Positions 25,871 to 35,422 are shown, numbered from the stretch's first letter. The stretch is DNA of 64,000 nucleotides from Bacillus gobiensis (GCF_001278705.1 NZ_CP012600.1:806190-870189); one strand, 5' to 3'. Notes: generated by a model not told the origin, from the sequence alone. Made by a program: numbers and translations.

Positions 25871-25918
25871 TTATAAAATCCTATTCCTTCTCATTAAACA
25901 CTTGCCTATAAAAAGTGA

Positions 25919-25948
25919 AAGTGCTTACGGTGAAGTAAGCACTTGATT
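25919..25948. terminator. Bidirectional terminator, spo0E-like/kinD
   Basis: AAGTGCTTAC-GGTGAA-GTAAGCACTT, ten perfect pairs, T-rich on the plus strand (GATTTT) and on the minus strand. Confidence 0.85.
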
Positions 25949-25955
25949 TTACTGC

Positions 25956-27461
25956 TTAACCAGGGGATACAGCCGGAAAGGTGACAGTTACCGTTGTTCC
26001 CTTACTCAGCTCGCTTGAGATGTCAATTTTTCCGCCATGCATAGCAACAATACGGTTACAGACCATTAAGCCAAGTCCTGTGCCATTTTTCTTATGAGAA
26101 ACAAATGGCTGGAAAATTTCTTGGATCATTTCTTTCGGAATGCCCTCGCCGTTATCTGTGATCCGTAAAATCGCGTGATCGTCTTTTTTTATAGCCTGTA
26201 TATGCAGAATACCGCCATTTTTCATTGATTCAAATGCATTTTTTGCCAGATTCAAGATCACTTGTTTGATCTGATCCTTAGAGCCCCGAATGTGAATTTC
26301 TTCATTCGGTACAAATTCCAGTGAGACATCTGAACGATGCAAATTAGCTTCGGAATGAATAATAGGCAGAATCTCATTGATGATATCAAATAGTGAATGT
26401 ACTTTATCCTGTACGGCTGTAGGTTTGCCTAATACAAGGAACTCGGTAACGATTTGATTGATACGGTTGATTTCGTTTTCAATGATTGAAAAATAAAAGC
26501 TGTCATCATCTGATTGATGCTTTTTCTTTAGAAGCTGGATAAATCCCCGAATACCTGTTAACGGATTTCTGATTTCATGAGCAGTGCTGGCTGCCAGACT
26601 GCTCAACAATTCGAGCTTCTGCGCTTTGATTTGAGATAATTCTGTCTTTGTCCTTCTTTTAAGCATGAGATATTTCACAAATAAAAACACGATATTAAGA
26701 GCGATAAAACTCGTTAAAAAGGATAAAAATAGACTTTTGCCAAGTGCAAACGACTTAACCGCTTTTGGATAAGCTTCCAGCTTCCAATTTGATTTATTCA
26801 GGATTGTCTCAACAGGGGAGACGTTCAAGTCTGAAAACGAATCATCTCCACTTGTTAATATCGTTTGATTTTTGCTGTTCTTCACCCGAATATACATATC
26901 AGAATTTAGACTATTAATCATGTTTTTTATATAATCCATATCAACAGATGCCAGTAAAAAGCCGATCGTCTTTCGATTTTCATCGATGATTGGATGATAG
27001 ATAGAAAAAAGGTGTTTCCCTGTCGTTTTTTCGTAATAAGGGTCTGATGAAACTGGCTTATTGGTCTGCTTTGCGATTTGAAAAAACTCATCCTTCATAT
27101 AAATATTTCGATCATATGGAATTGTAGAGTAAATGGTATTCCCGTCTTGATTCAGTAAGTTTAAGCCTGATAGAATAGGGTTTTTTTGAATCTCGTCGTC
27201 AAATAACATTTCAACTTCGTTTTTCAGAAACGGCGGATGCAGGGCAAATGATAACGAGTTTATTTTCGCTTCTGTTTCGCTAATAAGTGAATCGATTTGC
27301 TGTCTATCAATGAATAAAGTTAAATAAGCATCCTGCCTGTATTTCTGGAGCGTCGCATCCCTTGTGCTTGTATAGACTGCTATACATAGTATCAATGCAG
27401 GTAAGATAACAAGTAAAATGTAAAGTCCGAATCTTTTCCAGTGAAGTTTTAATTTTTGCAT
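25956..27461 (-). CDS. kinD: Membrane sensor histidine kinase KinD
   Basis: Sporulation/biofilm kinase of the phosphorelay. I start at ATG 27461 (MQKLKLHW; GGAG 8 nt upstream), 501 aa; ATG 27467 is possible. Two TM helices (about 12-32 and 245-268) bracket an extracellular Cache-type sensor (GLNLLNQDGNTIY, DPYYEKTTGKHLFSIYHPI). The DHp domain has H295 in STAHEIRNPLTG, followed by HATPase_c (KNAFES, DNGEGI, GTGLGL). Orthologous in place and length to B. subtilis KinD (506 aa); the neighbouring mhqR is missing here. Confidence 0.92.
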   Translation of the reverse strand: MQKLKLHWKRFGLYILLVILPALILCIAVYTSTRDATLQKYRQDAYLTLFIDRQQIDSLISETEAKINSLSFALHPPFLKNEVEMLFDDEIQKNPILSGLNLLNQDGNTIYSTIPYDRNIYMKDEFFQIAKQTNKPVSSDPYYEKTTGKHLFSIYHPIIDENRKTIGFLLASVDMDYIKNMINSLNSDMYIRVKNSKNQTILTSGDDSFSDLNVSPVETILNKSNWKLEAYPKAVKSFALGKSLFLSFLTSFIALNIVFLFVKYLMLKRRTKTELSQIKAQKLELLSSLAASTAHEIRNPLTGIRGFIQLLKKKHQSDDDSFYFSIIENEINRINQIVTEFLVLGKPTAVQDKVHSLFDIINEILPIIHSEANLHRSDVSLEFVPNEEIHIRGSKDQIKQVILNLAKNAFESMKNGGILHIQAIKKDDHAILRITDNGEGIPKEMIQEIFQPFVSHKKNGTGLGLMVCNRIVAMHGGKIDISSELSKGTTVTVTFPAVSPG

Positions 27462-27574
27462 ATTCATCGCTCCAAGCATACACATGGATATGGGTAATTA
27501 TAGCATTTAATTATGTACAAACATATGATAACTTTGTATATCTACATAATTTATGTATGAAGGATATACAATAG

Positions 27575-27620
27575 GAAAGGAAAAAGCAGTTGAATGATGC
27601 CTCAACTTCCTTTTCCTTTC
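27575..27620 (-). terminator. Probable terminator of motAB
   Basis: GAAAGGAAAA...AGTTG / CAACT...TTTTCCTTTC, about 15 pairs with a 3x3 internal loop, 19 nt after the motB stop. U-run weak. Confidence 0.55.
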
Positions 27621-27638
27621 AGAAGGTCATTCTATGGA

Positions 27639-28391
27639 TCAAGAATCCTTGGTTTCTATCGGCTTAATGAGAATTTCAACACGTCTGTTTTTCTCTCTGC
27701 CAATAGAACTTGCATTGTCTGCAATCGGTTTATGCTCCCCGTAACCCTTCGTACTAAAAACATTTGAATCCAGCTGAGGATTTTCAAGCAGCACATCTAA
27801 AAAATTTACCGCACGAATTGCACTAAGCTTCCAATTAGAATTATATACAGAATTATGGATCGGAACATTATCTGTATGGCCGTTAATAATGATATTTCGT
27901 TGTGGCCGGATAACGAGCAGTTCTGAAATCTCTTTTGCCAGAGGCATAACCTCATTGCGAATTTCTGCACTGCCGGAATCAAATAGGATATTGTCTTTAA
28001 TCGTAATAAATAACCCTTCATCTGTAAGTTTTGTATTCAATTGGTTTTGAAGTTTATTATTCAGTATAAAATGATCTACGTGTTTTTTAATATTTAATAG
28101 TGATTTATATTCTTCTTTCTCCTGCTGTTTCTGATCAGACGGATCTTTTTTTTCAATAGGCAAAGGGTCGAGGGGGGGCTCCATGCTTGTAAAATCCAGT
28201 ACCCCCGATCCCCCGGTAAATACGTCGTTAAATGCCCGCGACATCGTTTGGAATTTCTTAGCGTCAACAGAACTGATAGCAAATAACACAATAAATAGCG
28301 CCAATAAAAGAGTCAACAGATCAGCATAAGGGATCAGCCATGATTCATCAATATGATCGTCTTCGCGTTGTCGTCTCTTTCTTTTACACAT
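27639..28391 (-). CDS. motB: Flagellar motor stator protein MotB
   Basis: Peptidoglycan-anchored half of the H+-driven stator. Start at ATG 28391 (SD GAAGGAG), 250 aa, overlapping the end of motA by 8 nt. One TM helix (about 20-40) with the proton-carrying D24 in PYADLLTLLLALF, then a plug/linker and an OmpA-like peptidoglycan-binding domain (about 125-245, INGHTDNVPI, GREKNRRVEI). An ATG 18 nt further upstream is less likely. Confidence 0.95.
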   Translation of the reverse strand: MCKRKRRQREDDHIDESWLIPYADLLTLLLALFIVLFAISSVDAKKFQTMSRAFNDVFTGGSGVLDFTSMEPPLDPLPIEKKDPSDQKQQEKEEYKSLLNIKKHVDHFILNNKLQNQLNTKLTDEGLFITIKDNILFDSGSAEIRNEVMPLAKEISELLVIRPQRNIIINGHTDNVPIHNSVYNSNWKLSAIRAVNFLDVLLENPQLDSNVFSTKGYGEHKPIADNASSIGREKNRRVEILIKPIETKDS

Positions 28392-29178
28392 TGCGGGTTT
28401 CTCCTTCAAGAATTTTCAATTTTGACCGTTCATTTGCCGGCACATACATGAGTAATTTTTCTTCTATTATTTTGGGAGATTGGCCCTCTAATACTGAAAG
28501 CACTCCTTCGATCATAATCTCCCTGATTTTCGCCTCTTGCCTGGATTTTCGTTTCAGCTTGTTGGCGAAAGGATGCCACAACACATAACCTGTAAATATT
28601 CCGAGTAGAGTGGCTACGAATGCAGCGCTTATAGCATGGCCAAGCTCCTCTGTATTGTCCATATTGGCCAACGCGGCAATGAGCCCGATCACCGCCCCGA
28701 GTACTCCTAGAGTAGGAGCGTACGTTCCAGCTTGTGTAAAAATGCTTGCGCCTGCTTGATGCCTGTCTTCCATTGCCTCGATTTCTTCAGTTAGCACGTC
28801 TCTGATAAATTCAGCATTTTGACCATCAACAGCCATCGTGATGCCGTTGCTTAAAAAAGGATCGTCTATTTCATTTACTTTTGCTTCAAGAGCTAAAAGG
28901 CCTTCTCTTCGAGCAATTTGCGCCCATTCAGAGAACATTGTAATTAAATCTTCTATTTCAGTCTGTTTTTTTTCTTTAAATAAAACGCCAAACAGCTTTG
29001 GAACGCGTTTGATTTCTTCAGTAGGAAAAGCAATAATAACCGCTGCCGCCGTTCCCAGAAAAATGATGAGGATCGCTGCAGGGTTTACTAATACGTCCAA
29101 GCTTACCCCTTTATAAACCATTCCAACACCAATGGCAATAAACGCAAGAATGATACCAATTATTGAAGTTTTATCCAT
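28384..29178 (-). CDS. motA: Flagellar motor stator protein MotA
   Basis: Four-TM proton-channel subunit that drives FliG. The 264-aa product has TM helices at about 5-22, 32-50, 150-170 and 180-200, with the conserved charged cytoplasmic loop between helices 2 and 3 (REGLLALEAKVNE) and the channel prolines around TYAPTLGVLGAV. Translationally coupled to motB by overlap. A hypothetical SigA leader lies upstream, shared region with the clpE terminator. Confidence 0.95.
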   Translation of the reverse strand: MDKTSIIGIILAFIAIGVGMVYKGVSLDVLVNPAAILIIFLGTAAAVIIAFPTEEIKRVPKLFGVLFKEKKQTEIEDLITMFSEWAQIARREGLLALEAKVNEIDDPFLSNGITMAVDGQNAEFIRDVLTEEIEAMEDRHQAGASIFTQAGTYAPTLGVLGAVIGLIAALANMDNTEELGHAISAAFVATLLGIFTGYVLWHPFANKLKRKSRQEAKIREIMIEGVLSVLEGQSPKIIEEKLLMYVPANERSKLKILEGETRNV

Positions 29179-29285
29179 AGCTCACACCAATTCCTTTATT
29201 TTTCTACAATTTATATCGGTAACTTTTAAAAGGTCTTTAGGCTTTCGAAGGAGAAATGGGTCGGAGTCTTTCTCATAAAAATGAA

Positions 29286-29320
29286 AAAAGCATCCATCCT
29301 TGGAATAAGGATGGATGCTT
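29286..29320 (-). terminator. Terminator of clpE
   Basis: AAGCATCCATCCT / AGGATGGATGCTT, 13 perfect pairs, followed on the minus strand by TTTTTTC. Confidence 0.92.
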
Positions 29321-29331
29321 ACGGGTGCGTC

Positions 29332-31419
29332 TTATCTCGCGGTAACTGTCAATTGACCATTTTCAACTTCAATCAGAAACTTACCGATGCTTTCATGATC
29401 CAAAAGCAAGTCAGTCATTTTATCTTCAAGTTGCTCTTGTATCGTTCTTCTTAGCGGACGGGCGCCAAATTGAGGATGATAGCCCAGCTCGGCAATTTTA
29501 TTGACAGCTTCCTTTGTCACTTCGAGTTCGGTACCTTGTTCTGCCAATGATTTCTCCAGATCTTGTAGAAGGATAGAGACGATTTGTTTCAAATCCTCTT
29601 TTTCTAATGCATTGAAAGAGATGATGCTGTCAAAGCGGTTCAAAAATTCAGGTTTAAAGTATGAACTCAAGGAGTCAATTAAAGTTTGTTCTTCTATCGC
29701 ACTGCCTTCAGGTTGAAAGCCGACTTTTATTCTCTTTTCAGAGGTGCCTGCGTTGCTTGTCATAATAATGACCGTGTCTTTAAAGCTGACAGTTCGCCCT
29801 TGGCTGTCTGTCAAACGGCCATCCTCCATGATTTGCAGGAACATGTGCTGCACATCCGGATGTGCTTTTTCAATTTCATCAAGCAAAAGAATGCTATAAG
29901 GATTTCTGCGAACTTTTTCGGTCAGCTGCCCCGCTTCATCATGTCCGACATAACCTGGAGGAGATCCGATAATTTTTGAGACCGAATGCTTCTCCATATA
30001 TTCACTCATATCAAGGCGAATGATGCTTTCTTTCGTACCGAAAAGCTCTTCTGCCAAGACTTTTGAGAGTTCTGTTTTACCAACGCCGGTAGGACCTACG
30101 AAAAGGAATGAGCCTGTTGGTCTTTGCTTAGATTTTAGACCTGCCCGGCTGCGTCTGACAGCTTTTGCAACTTTTTGGACTGCTGTTTTTTGCCCGATGA
30201 CTCTTTCATTCAGCTTGTCTTCAAGGTCTTTCATTTTTTGCTGTTCATTTCCCTGTAGCTTTCCGACTGGAATGCCTGTTTTTTGTTCTATAATTGCTTG
30301 TATTGCAGCGGCATCTACTGTTGGCTTTTCAAAATGTTTTTCTGTGCTGTTAGTTAATACCTCTTCTTCGTCACGCAATTTTGCTGCCAGCTCGTAGTTT
30401 TCTTCCTTGAGGGCTTTTTCTTTCTCAATTGCCAGGGCTTTCAGCCGCTCCGGAATATTTGTGCTTTCGTTTGTATCCAAAAGCAAGTTGGCTTTTGAAC
30501 CTGCTTCGTCCAATAGGTCAATCGCTTTGTCCGGCAAGTGGCGGTCCTGAATGTATCTGTGCGATAATTCCACACAAGCCTTCACTGCGTCTTCGGAATA
30601 TGAAATACCATGGTAAGCCTCATATTTATCCTTAATTCCGTTTAGGATTGTCATCGCTTCTTGAATGGACGGCTCATTAACAATGACTGGCTGGAACCGG
30701 CGTTCCAAAGCTGCATCTTTTTCAATTTTGCGATACTCTTTCAGTGTAGTTGCACCAATGAGCTGCAGCTCGCCTCTGGCAAGCGCGGGTTTGAGAATAT
30801 TGCCGGCATCCATTGATCCTTCAGCACTTCCAGACCCGACAAGCAGGTGGATTTCATCCACAAACAGAATTACATTTTTTCTGCTTTTCAACTCTTGGAT
30901 GAGCTGTTTCATCCGTTCTTCAAATTGGCCTCGGATACCTGTATTGGCAACAAGGGAAGCGACGTCAAGCAGATAAAGCTCCTTGTCCTTTAATTTGTTT
31001 GGAACGTCGCCCTCGACAATTTTTAAGGCCAAGCCTTCAGCAATTGCTGTTTTTCCGACACCAGGCTCTCCGATAAGAACAGGATTGTTTTTATTTCTGC
31101 GGTTTAGAATTTCGATGACGCGTTTCACTTCTCCATCTCTTCCAATCACCGGATCAATAACTCCCGTTTTCGCAGCATTTGTCACGTTTGTGGCCAATTC
31201 ATCAAGCAATCCTTTTCGGCTATGGCTGCGATTTTTAACTTCCGGTCCTTGCGGATTGAAAAATGATGATCCGCCAAATGGTGTGTTTCCGGCGTTCATT
31301 GACGGCTGTGTTAAAGACGCGTAGCAGGACTCACAAATATCCATTTGTTTTTTGTTGAAATTTATTTGCATATTCAATCGAATGGTTGCATCGTTTTTTT
31401 GACAGTTTTGACAAAGCAT
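29332..31419 (-). CDS. clpE: AAA+ unfoldase ClpE
   Basis: Hsp100 ATPase that feeds ClpP and disaggregates proteins after heat shock. The 695-aa protein has the ClpE-specific N-terminal zinc finger (C3, C6, C29, C32), a first AAA+ module (Walker A GEPGVGKT 117-124, LFVDEIHLL), a UVR-type coiled insertion (about 335-370), and a second module (GPTGVGKT, LLLDEIEKAHPDV) with a D2-small C-terminal domain. The upstream CtsR boxes predict tight heat-shock repression, as in B. subtilis. Confidence 0.96.
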   Translation of the reverse strand: MLCQNCQKNDATIRLNMQINFNKKQMDICESCYASLTQPSMNAGNTPFGGSSFFNPQGPEVKNRSHSRKGLLDELATNVTNAAKTGVIDPVIGRDGEVKRVIEILNRRNKNNPVLIGEPGVGKTAIAEGLALKIVEGDVPNKLKDKELYLLDVASLVANTGIRGQFEERMKQLIQELKSRKNVILFVDEIHLLVGSGSAEGSMDAGNILKPALARGELQLIGATTLKEYRKIEKDAALERRFQPVIVNEPSIQEAMTILNGIKDKYEAYHGISYSEDAVKACVELSHRYIQDRHLPDKAIDLLDEAGSKANLLLDTNESTNIPERLKALAIEKEKALKEENYELAAKLRDEEEVLTNSTEKHFEKPTVDAAAIQAIIEQKTGIPVGKLQGNEQQKMKDLEDKLNERVIGQKTAVQKVAKAVRRSRAGLKSKQRPTGSFLFVGPTGVGKTELSKVLAEELFGTKESIIRLDMSEYMEKHSVSKIIGSPPGYVGHDEAGQLTEKVRRNPYSILLLDEIEKAHPDVQHMFLQIMEDGRLTDSQGRTVSFKDTVIIMTSNAGTSEKRIKVGFQPEGSAIEEQTLIDSLSSYFKPEFLNRFDSIISFNALEKEDLKQIVSILLQDLEKSLAEQGTELEVTKEAVNKIAELGYHPQFGARPLRRTIQEQLEDKMTDLLLDHESIGKFLIEVENGQLTVTAR

Positions 31420-31441
31420 TTGCCATAACCCCCTAATAAAG

Positions 31442-31526
31442 TTTGATTATCTTTGACTAATGCGATTTGAAAAAATGGCCTCTTGTGACCATCTATGGTT
31501 ATAGTATACTTTGACCTATTTTGACT
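31442..31526 (-). promoter_or_regulatory. Two CtsR boxes at the clpE promoter
   Basis: Minus strand AGTCAAAATAGGTCAAA (31510-31526) matches the CtsR heptad repeat RGTCAAANANRGTCAAA and directly abuts a TATACT -10. A second copy, AGTCAAAGATAATCAAA (31442-31458), has one deviation and lies between promoter and start codon. B. subtilis clpE also has multiple CtsR sites. Confidence 0.88.
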
Positions 31527-31797
31527 TTCAAATAATATGCTTAACCTTTTTTGAAAAAGTGAATCTTCAATAAGCGGGGATTCGACGATATTGAAGGCAT
31601 TTCAACAGGATGCCTGAGTAAAGCCGCCGTACATACATACCTCACCTAGACTTTTCTTGGAACCTATAGCCCTCGAGATAGGAGAGCTTACTGGTCACTT
31701 TATGCGGGATATTTTTAAAAGTAAACCATGAAATGTTCTTCTTTTCAAGCTACTTGTCTCATAAGCTGTATCAAGGCTTGTCACACGGAGGAATCAA
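31527..31797. other. Intergenic region before ykvI
   Basis: About 270 nt with no credible gene. It holds minor hairpins (GGCA...TGCC near 31597-31615) and the ykvI SD CGGAGGA. No leader RNA class recognised. Confidence 0.5.
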
Positions 31798-32853
31798 ATG
31801 AAGCATTCGGGAAATTCTACTATTCAACTATCGTTTGTCTATGTGGGGACTGTTGTCGGTGCAGGCTTTGCCACTGGAAAAGAAATTGTTGAGTTTTTCT
31901 TGAAATTCGGACCAGCAGGGATGCTGGGTATCCTTATCAGCGGAATAATGTTTACTTTTTTAGGATCCAAAATGATGATCATTTCAAGAAGGATCAGAGC
32001 GGCGTCTTATCGGGAGCTTAACATATTTCTTTTTGGAAAAACAATCGGCCCGGTCGTAAATGGTTTTTTGCTGCTGATCTTATTCGGGGTTACCTCAGTA
32101 CTTTTATCGGGAGCGGGAGCGATTTTCAAGGAACAGCTTCATACCTCTGCCCATTTCGGAATCCTTTTAACGATTGCTATTTGCTTGCTGGTTCTTTCGC
32201 GGGGAATAAATGGGCTTTTCGGAGTGAATATCCTTGTGGTGCCGATGCTTATGCTCTTTACGATGATTGTCTTTACGGATTCGTTTTTGTTTTATGAAGA
32301 CTTGGGCTCGCAATTTTGGGTAGTCGATTTAGAAAAATCAGACGTTGGCTGGATCGTTTCAGCAATTTCCTACGGCGCTTTTAATTTGTCGCTTGCACAA
32401 GCTGTTCTTGTCCCGGTTGCTTCTGAATTAGAATCTGAGAAACAAATAAAAGCAGGAGCGTATTTGGGAGGAGGGATTTTAACCGTCATTTTGCTTTGTT
32501 CTTTTTTGGCAATGACGACGCTGCCGGATACTCTTTTTTTTGACGTTCCAATGGCTCATGTCGTGCAAATCTCATCCGGGAGTATACATATGATTTATCT
32601 ATTAATTATTTTCGGGGAAATTTTCACCTCTGTCATCGGCAACATTTACGGTATGGAGAAGCAGATCAGAAAATATGTGAACATCAATCGAATTGTAATT
32701 TATTGCATGATTTTAGGTATAGCTTATTGCATCAGTCTCGTAGGATACGGGAAGCTCTTGACTGCCATTTATCCTTTGTTCGGAAATGTTAGCATATTTT
32801 TTGTCTTGTTCTTATTGTTTAAAAAAATACCTGACAACAGCGTCTTGAAATGA
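31798..32853 (+). CDS. ykvI: Membrane transporter YkvI
   Basis: A 351-aa membrane protein with about ten TM helices, resembling the LeuT/APC-fold YkvI family of Gram-positive bacteria. The first helix has the GTVVGAGFATGKEIVEF motif (about 16-32), like the unwound substrate-binding helix 1 of APC transporters. Substrate unknown. GGAGGA is well placed before ATG. It precedes the preQ1 riboswitch, but the que promoter lies after its stop, so it is a separate unit. Confidence 0.85.
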   Translation: MKHSGNSTIQLSFVYVGTVVGAGFATGKEIVEFFLKFGPAGMLGILISGIMFTFLGSKMMIISRRIRAASYRELNIFLFGKTIGPVVNGFLLLILFGVTSVLLSGAGAIFKEQLHTSAHFGILLTIAICLLVLSRGINGLFGVNILVVPMLMLFTMIVFTDSFLFYEDLGSQFWVVDLEKSDVGWIVSAISYGAFNLSLAQAVLVPVASELESEKQIKAGAYLGGGILTVILLCSFLAMTTLPDTLFFDVPMAHVVQISSGSIHMIYLLIIFGEIFTSVIGNIYGMEKQIRKYVNINRIVIYCMILGIAYCISLVGYGKLLTAIYPLFGNVSIFFVLFLLFKKIPDNSVLK

Positions 32854-32864
32854 GAAGCAGCACA

Positions 32865-32893
32865 TTGGCAGCAAGCTTAAAATATGCTAAACT
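32865..32893 (+). promoter_or_regulatory. SigA promoter of queCDEF
   Basis: TTGGCA (32865-32870), 17 nt, TAAACT (32888-32893), about 45 nt ahead of the preQ1 aptamer. Confidence 0.7.
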
Positions 32894-32938
32894 AACGAAC
32901 GTGTCTACAAAATAAATAAATACCGTGTAACTAAACGG

Positions 32939-32973
32939 GAGAGGTTCTAGAAAAACCCTCTATAAAAAACTAA
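32939..32973 (+). ncRNA. preQ1-I riboswitch
   Basis: AGAGGTTCTAG, then ACCCTCTATAAAAAACTAA: the compact H-type pseudoknot aptamer of the B. subtilis queC leader, nearly unchanged. It sits directly upstream of queCDEF and is followed by two terminators, so preQ1 should reduce queuosine-precursor synthesis. Confidence 0.95.
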
Positions 32974-32981
32974 GGACTCAT

Positions 32982-33006
32982 GCTGTATCCTTGGATGCGG
33001 CTTTTT
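32982..33006 (+). terminator. preQ1 riboswitch terminator
   Basis: GCTGTATCC-TT-GGATGCGGC then T5; same position and near-identical sequence to the regulated terminator of B. subtilis queC. Confidence 0.88.
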
Positions 33007-33021
33007 GTTTTTTATGGCTAG

Positions 33022-33053
33022 AACACCTTCCATTCAAACGGAGGGTGTTTTTT
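33022..33053 (+). terminator. Second terminator ahead of queC
   Basis: AACACCTTCC-ATTCAAAC-GGAGGGTGTT then T4, a strong intrinsic terminator 16 nt after the first and 28 nt before queC. Confidence 0.85.
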
Positions 33054-33080
33054 ATATGTTATACGAAAGAAGGAGTAAAA

Positions 33081-33737
33081 ATGAGGAAGGAAAAAGCAGT
33101 TGTTGTATTTAGCGGAGGACAGGATAGCACAACTTGTCTTGTGTGGGCGCTTCAGGAGTTTGCTGAAGTCGAAACTGTTACTTTTCACTATAACCAGCGG
33201 CACCAGCTGGAAACAGAGGTAGCTGGAAAGATTGCCAAAAAGCTAAACGTTAAGAATCATTTGCTTGATATGTCTTTGCTGAATCAATTGGCCCCTAATG
33301 CCCTGACAAGAGACGAAATGGAGATAAAAATGAATGAGGATGGCTTGCCTTCCACGTTTGTCCCTGGCAGAAATTTAGTCTTTTTATCCTTTGCTTCTAT
33401 ACTGGCTTATCAAATCGGAGCCAGACATATTGTTACCGGTGTATGCGAGACAGATTTCAGCGGATATCCGGATTGCAGGGATTCTTTTATTAAGTCCTGC
33501 AACGTGACAGTTAATTTGGCAATGGATAAGCCTTTTGTCATTCATACACCATTAATGTGGCTGAATAAAAAAGAAACGTGGAAGCTTGCTGATGAGCTTC
33601 ATGCACTGGATTTAGTGAGAAATGAAACCTTGACTTGCTATAACGGCATCATTGCTGACGGATGCGGCGAATGCCCTGCCTGTGTGCTTAGGAAAAATGG
33701 GTTAAACGAATATTTACATGAAAAAGGAGGAAATTAG
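33081..33737 (+). CDS. queC: 7-cyano-7-deazaguanine synthase QueC
   Basis: Converts 7-carboxy-7-deazaguanine to preQ0 with ATP and ammonia. Start at ATG 33081 (AAGGAG upstream); the longer frame would translate the terminator. The 218-aa protein has the PP-loop SGGQDS (11-16) and a C-terminal zinc site ([16 protein letters not shown]). First gene of queCDEF under the preQ1 riboswitch. Confidence 0.97.
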   Translation: MRKEKAVVVFSGGQDSTTCLVWALQEFAEVETVTFHYNQRHQLETEVAGKIAKKLNVKNHLLDMSLLNQLAPNALTRDEMEIKMNEDGLPSTFVPGRNLVFLSFASILAYQIGARHIVTGVCETDFSGYPDCRDSFIKSCNVTVNLAMDKPFVIHTPLMWLNKKETWKLADELHALDLVRNETLTCYNGIIADGCGECPACVLRKNGLNEYLHEKGGN

Positions 33738-33738
33738 A

Positions 33739-34179
33739 ATGCTTTCACAAACGTATCCTCAAGCATTTCATCCATATTCGTTTGAATTGAATAAAGACAT
33801 GCAGATCTCTGCAGCACATTTTATTCCGAGAGAAGAAGCGGGCGCGTGCAGCCGCGTCCACGGCCATACGTACACGGTAAATCTGACGATTGCAGGAGAT
33901 ACCCTGGATTCTTGCGGTTTTTTGGTTAATTTTAGTACGTTAAAAAAAATCGTCCATGGAAAATACGATCATACGCTTTTAAATGATCATCTTGAATTTT
34001 CAGGCGAAGATGCTTATTCGTTTCCTACGACTGAGGTCGTGGCTAAATCGATTTATGATGCAGTAGAAACATATTTGAATACATTGTCCAACCGGCCCGT
34101 CTGCGTCCAGGTTTTCGTGAGAGAGACGCCGACAAGTTATTGTGTATACCGGCCGAAAAAGGAGCAAGCCCATGAATAA
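33739..34179 (+). CDS. queD: 6-carboxy-tetrahydropterin synthase QueD
   Basis: Makes 6-carboxy-5,6,7,8-tetrahydropterin from dihydroneopterin triphosphate. ATG 33739 with AAAGGAGG overlapping the queC end, 146 aa. The T-fold signature CxxxHxH is visible as CSRVHGH, with another zinc His in SAAHFIP, and the Asp/His catalytic residues in KYDHTLLND. One nucleotide after the queC stop. Confidence 0.96.
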   Translation: MLSQTYPQAFHPYSFELNKDMQISAAHFIPREEAGACSRVHGHTYTVNLTIAGDTLDSCGFLVNFSTLKKIVHGKYDHTLLNDHLEFSGEDAYSFPTTEVVAKSIYDAVETYLNTLSNRPVCVQVFVRETPTSYCVYRPKKEQAHE

Positions 34180-34903
34180 ACCAATTCCCGTTTTAGAAAT
34201 ATTCGGACCGACCGTGCAGGGAGAGGGCAGTGTCATCGGGCAGAAAACGATGTTTGTCCGGACGGCGGGCTGTGATTATTCCTGCAGCTGGTGTGATTCT
34301 GCTTTTACATGGGATGGTTCAGCAAAAGGAGATATCAAGTGGCTTGAGCCAAATGAAGTTCTCGATTCTCTTAGAGAGACAGGAGGAGGGTGTTTTTCTC
34401 ACGTCACCATTTCCGGAGGCAACCCCGCCTTGCTGAAACCTCTTGGCGGATTGACTGCATTGCTAAAAGAAAAAGGCTATCGAATTGCACTTGAGACACA
34501 AGGGAGTATCTTCCAGGAGTGGTTCGCGGATATCGATGATTTAACCATTTCACCGAAGCCGCCAAGCTCGGGAATGGTTTGCGATTTTACGAAGCTTACA
34601 GCTATATTTGAATCGTTAGAAAAAATGAATCGTCTTCAAAGTGTAACCTTGAAAATCGTTATTTTTTCAGATGAAGATTTGGAGTTTGCTAAAGGAGTGC
34701 ATCAGAAATACCCCGGGCTCCCGTTGTTTCTGCAAGTTGGAAACGATGATCTGAATTCTCGGGATACGAATGATTTAGCGCAAAAGCTTCTGGAAAAATA
34801 TGAAGGGCTTGTCGAAAAGGTTTGTGCGGATGAGGATTTAACCAATGTCCGCGTTCTTCCCCAGCTTCACACCTTAATATGGGGGAATAAAAGAGGAGTA
34901 TAA
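34172..34903 (+). CDS. queE: 7-carboxy-7-deazaguanine synthase QueE
   Basis: Radical SAM enzyme that contracts the pterin ring. ATG 34172 overlaps the end of queD (SD AAAGGAG), 243 aa, the B. subtilis length. The cluster motif is CX3CX2C (C34, C38, C41) followed by the SAM-binding TISGGNP segment. Translational coupling with queD. Confidence 0.96.
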   Translation: MNKPIPVLEIFGPTVQGEGSVIGQKTMFVRTAGCDYSCSWCDSAFTWDGSAKGDIKWLEPNEVLDSLRETGGGCFSHVTISGGNPALLKPLGGLTALLKEKGYRIALETQGSIFQEWFADIDDLTISPKPPSSGMVCDFTKLTAIFESLEKMNRLQSVTLKIVIFSDEDLEFAKGVHQKYPGLPLFLQVGNDDLNSRDTNDLAQKLLEKYEGLVEKVCADEDLTNVRVLPQLHTLIWGNKRGV

Positions 34904-34927
34904 CTAATAGGGAGAGAAGGGTGAATC

Positions 34928-35422
34928 ATGTCTAGAAAAAAATCAGAGCTCGAAGGAGTTTCGCTCCTTGGAAACCGAGGAACATCCTATGAGTTCAGCT
35001 ATAAACCGGAAATCTTAGAATCTTTTATAAATAAACATCCTAATCGAGACTATTTTGTTAAATTTAATTGTCCGGAGTTTACATCGTTATGTCCAATGAC
35101 AGGGCAGCCTGATTTTGCTACGATCTATATCAGCTATATCCCGGATCAAAAAATGGTTGAAAGCAAATCGTTGAAGCTATACTTGTTCAGCTTTCGCAAT
35201 CATGGCGATTTTCATGAGGATTGCATGAATATCATTATGAATGACTTAATTGAATTGATGGATCCCCGCTACATCGAAGTGTGGGGGAAATTTACCCCAA
35301 GAGGCGGGATCTCGATTGATCCGTATACGAATTACGGCAAGCCAGGGACGAAATATGAAGAAATGGCAGCCCACCGGCTAATGAACCATGATTTGTATCC
35401 GGAAAAGGTGGATAATCGGTAG
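34928..35422 (+). CDS. queF: NADPH-dependent preQ0 reductase QueF
   Basis: Type I QueF, reducing preQ0 to preQ1. The 164-aa T-fold protein has catalytic C55 ([11 protein letters not shown], with D62) and the QueF motif ESKSLK (78-83) for NADPH binding. GGGAGAAGGG lies before the ATG. Last gene of the operon; no clear intrinsic terminator follows. Confidence 0.97.
   Translation: MSRKKSELEGVSLLGNRGTSYEFSYKPEILESFINKHPNRDYFVKFNCPEFTSLCPMTGQPDFATIYISYIPDQKMVESKSLKLYLFSFRNHGDFHEDCMNIIMNDLIELMDPRYIEVWGKFTPRGGISIDPYTNYGKPGTKYEEMAAHRLMNHDLYPEKVDNR

Noticed and set aside
29501..31324. Series of plus-strand frames (71-125 aa) across clpE
   Set aside because: Antisense to a highly conserved AAA+ gene; codon-driven open frames without start signals.
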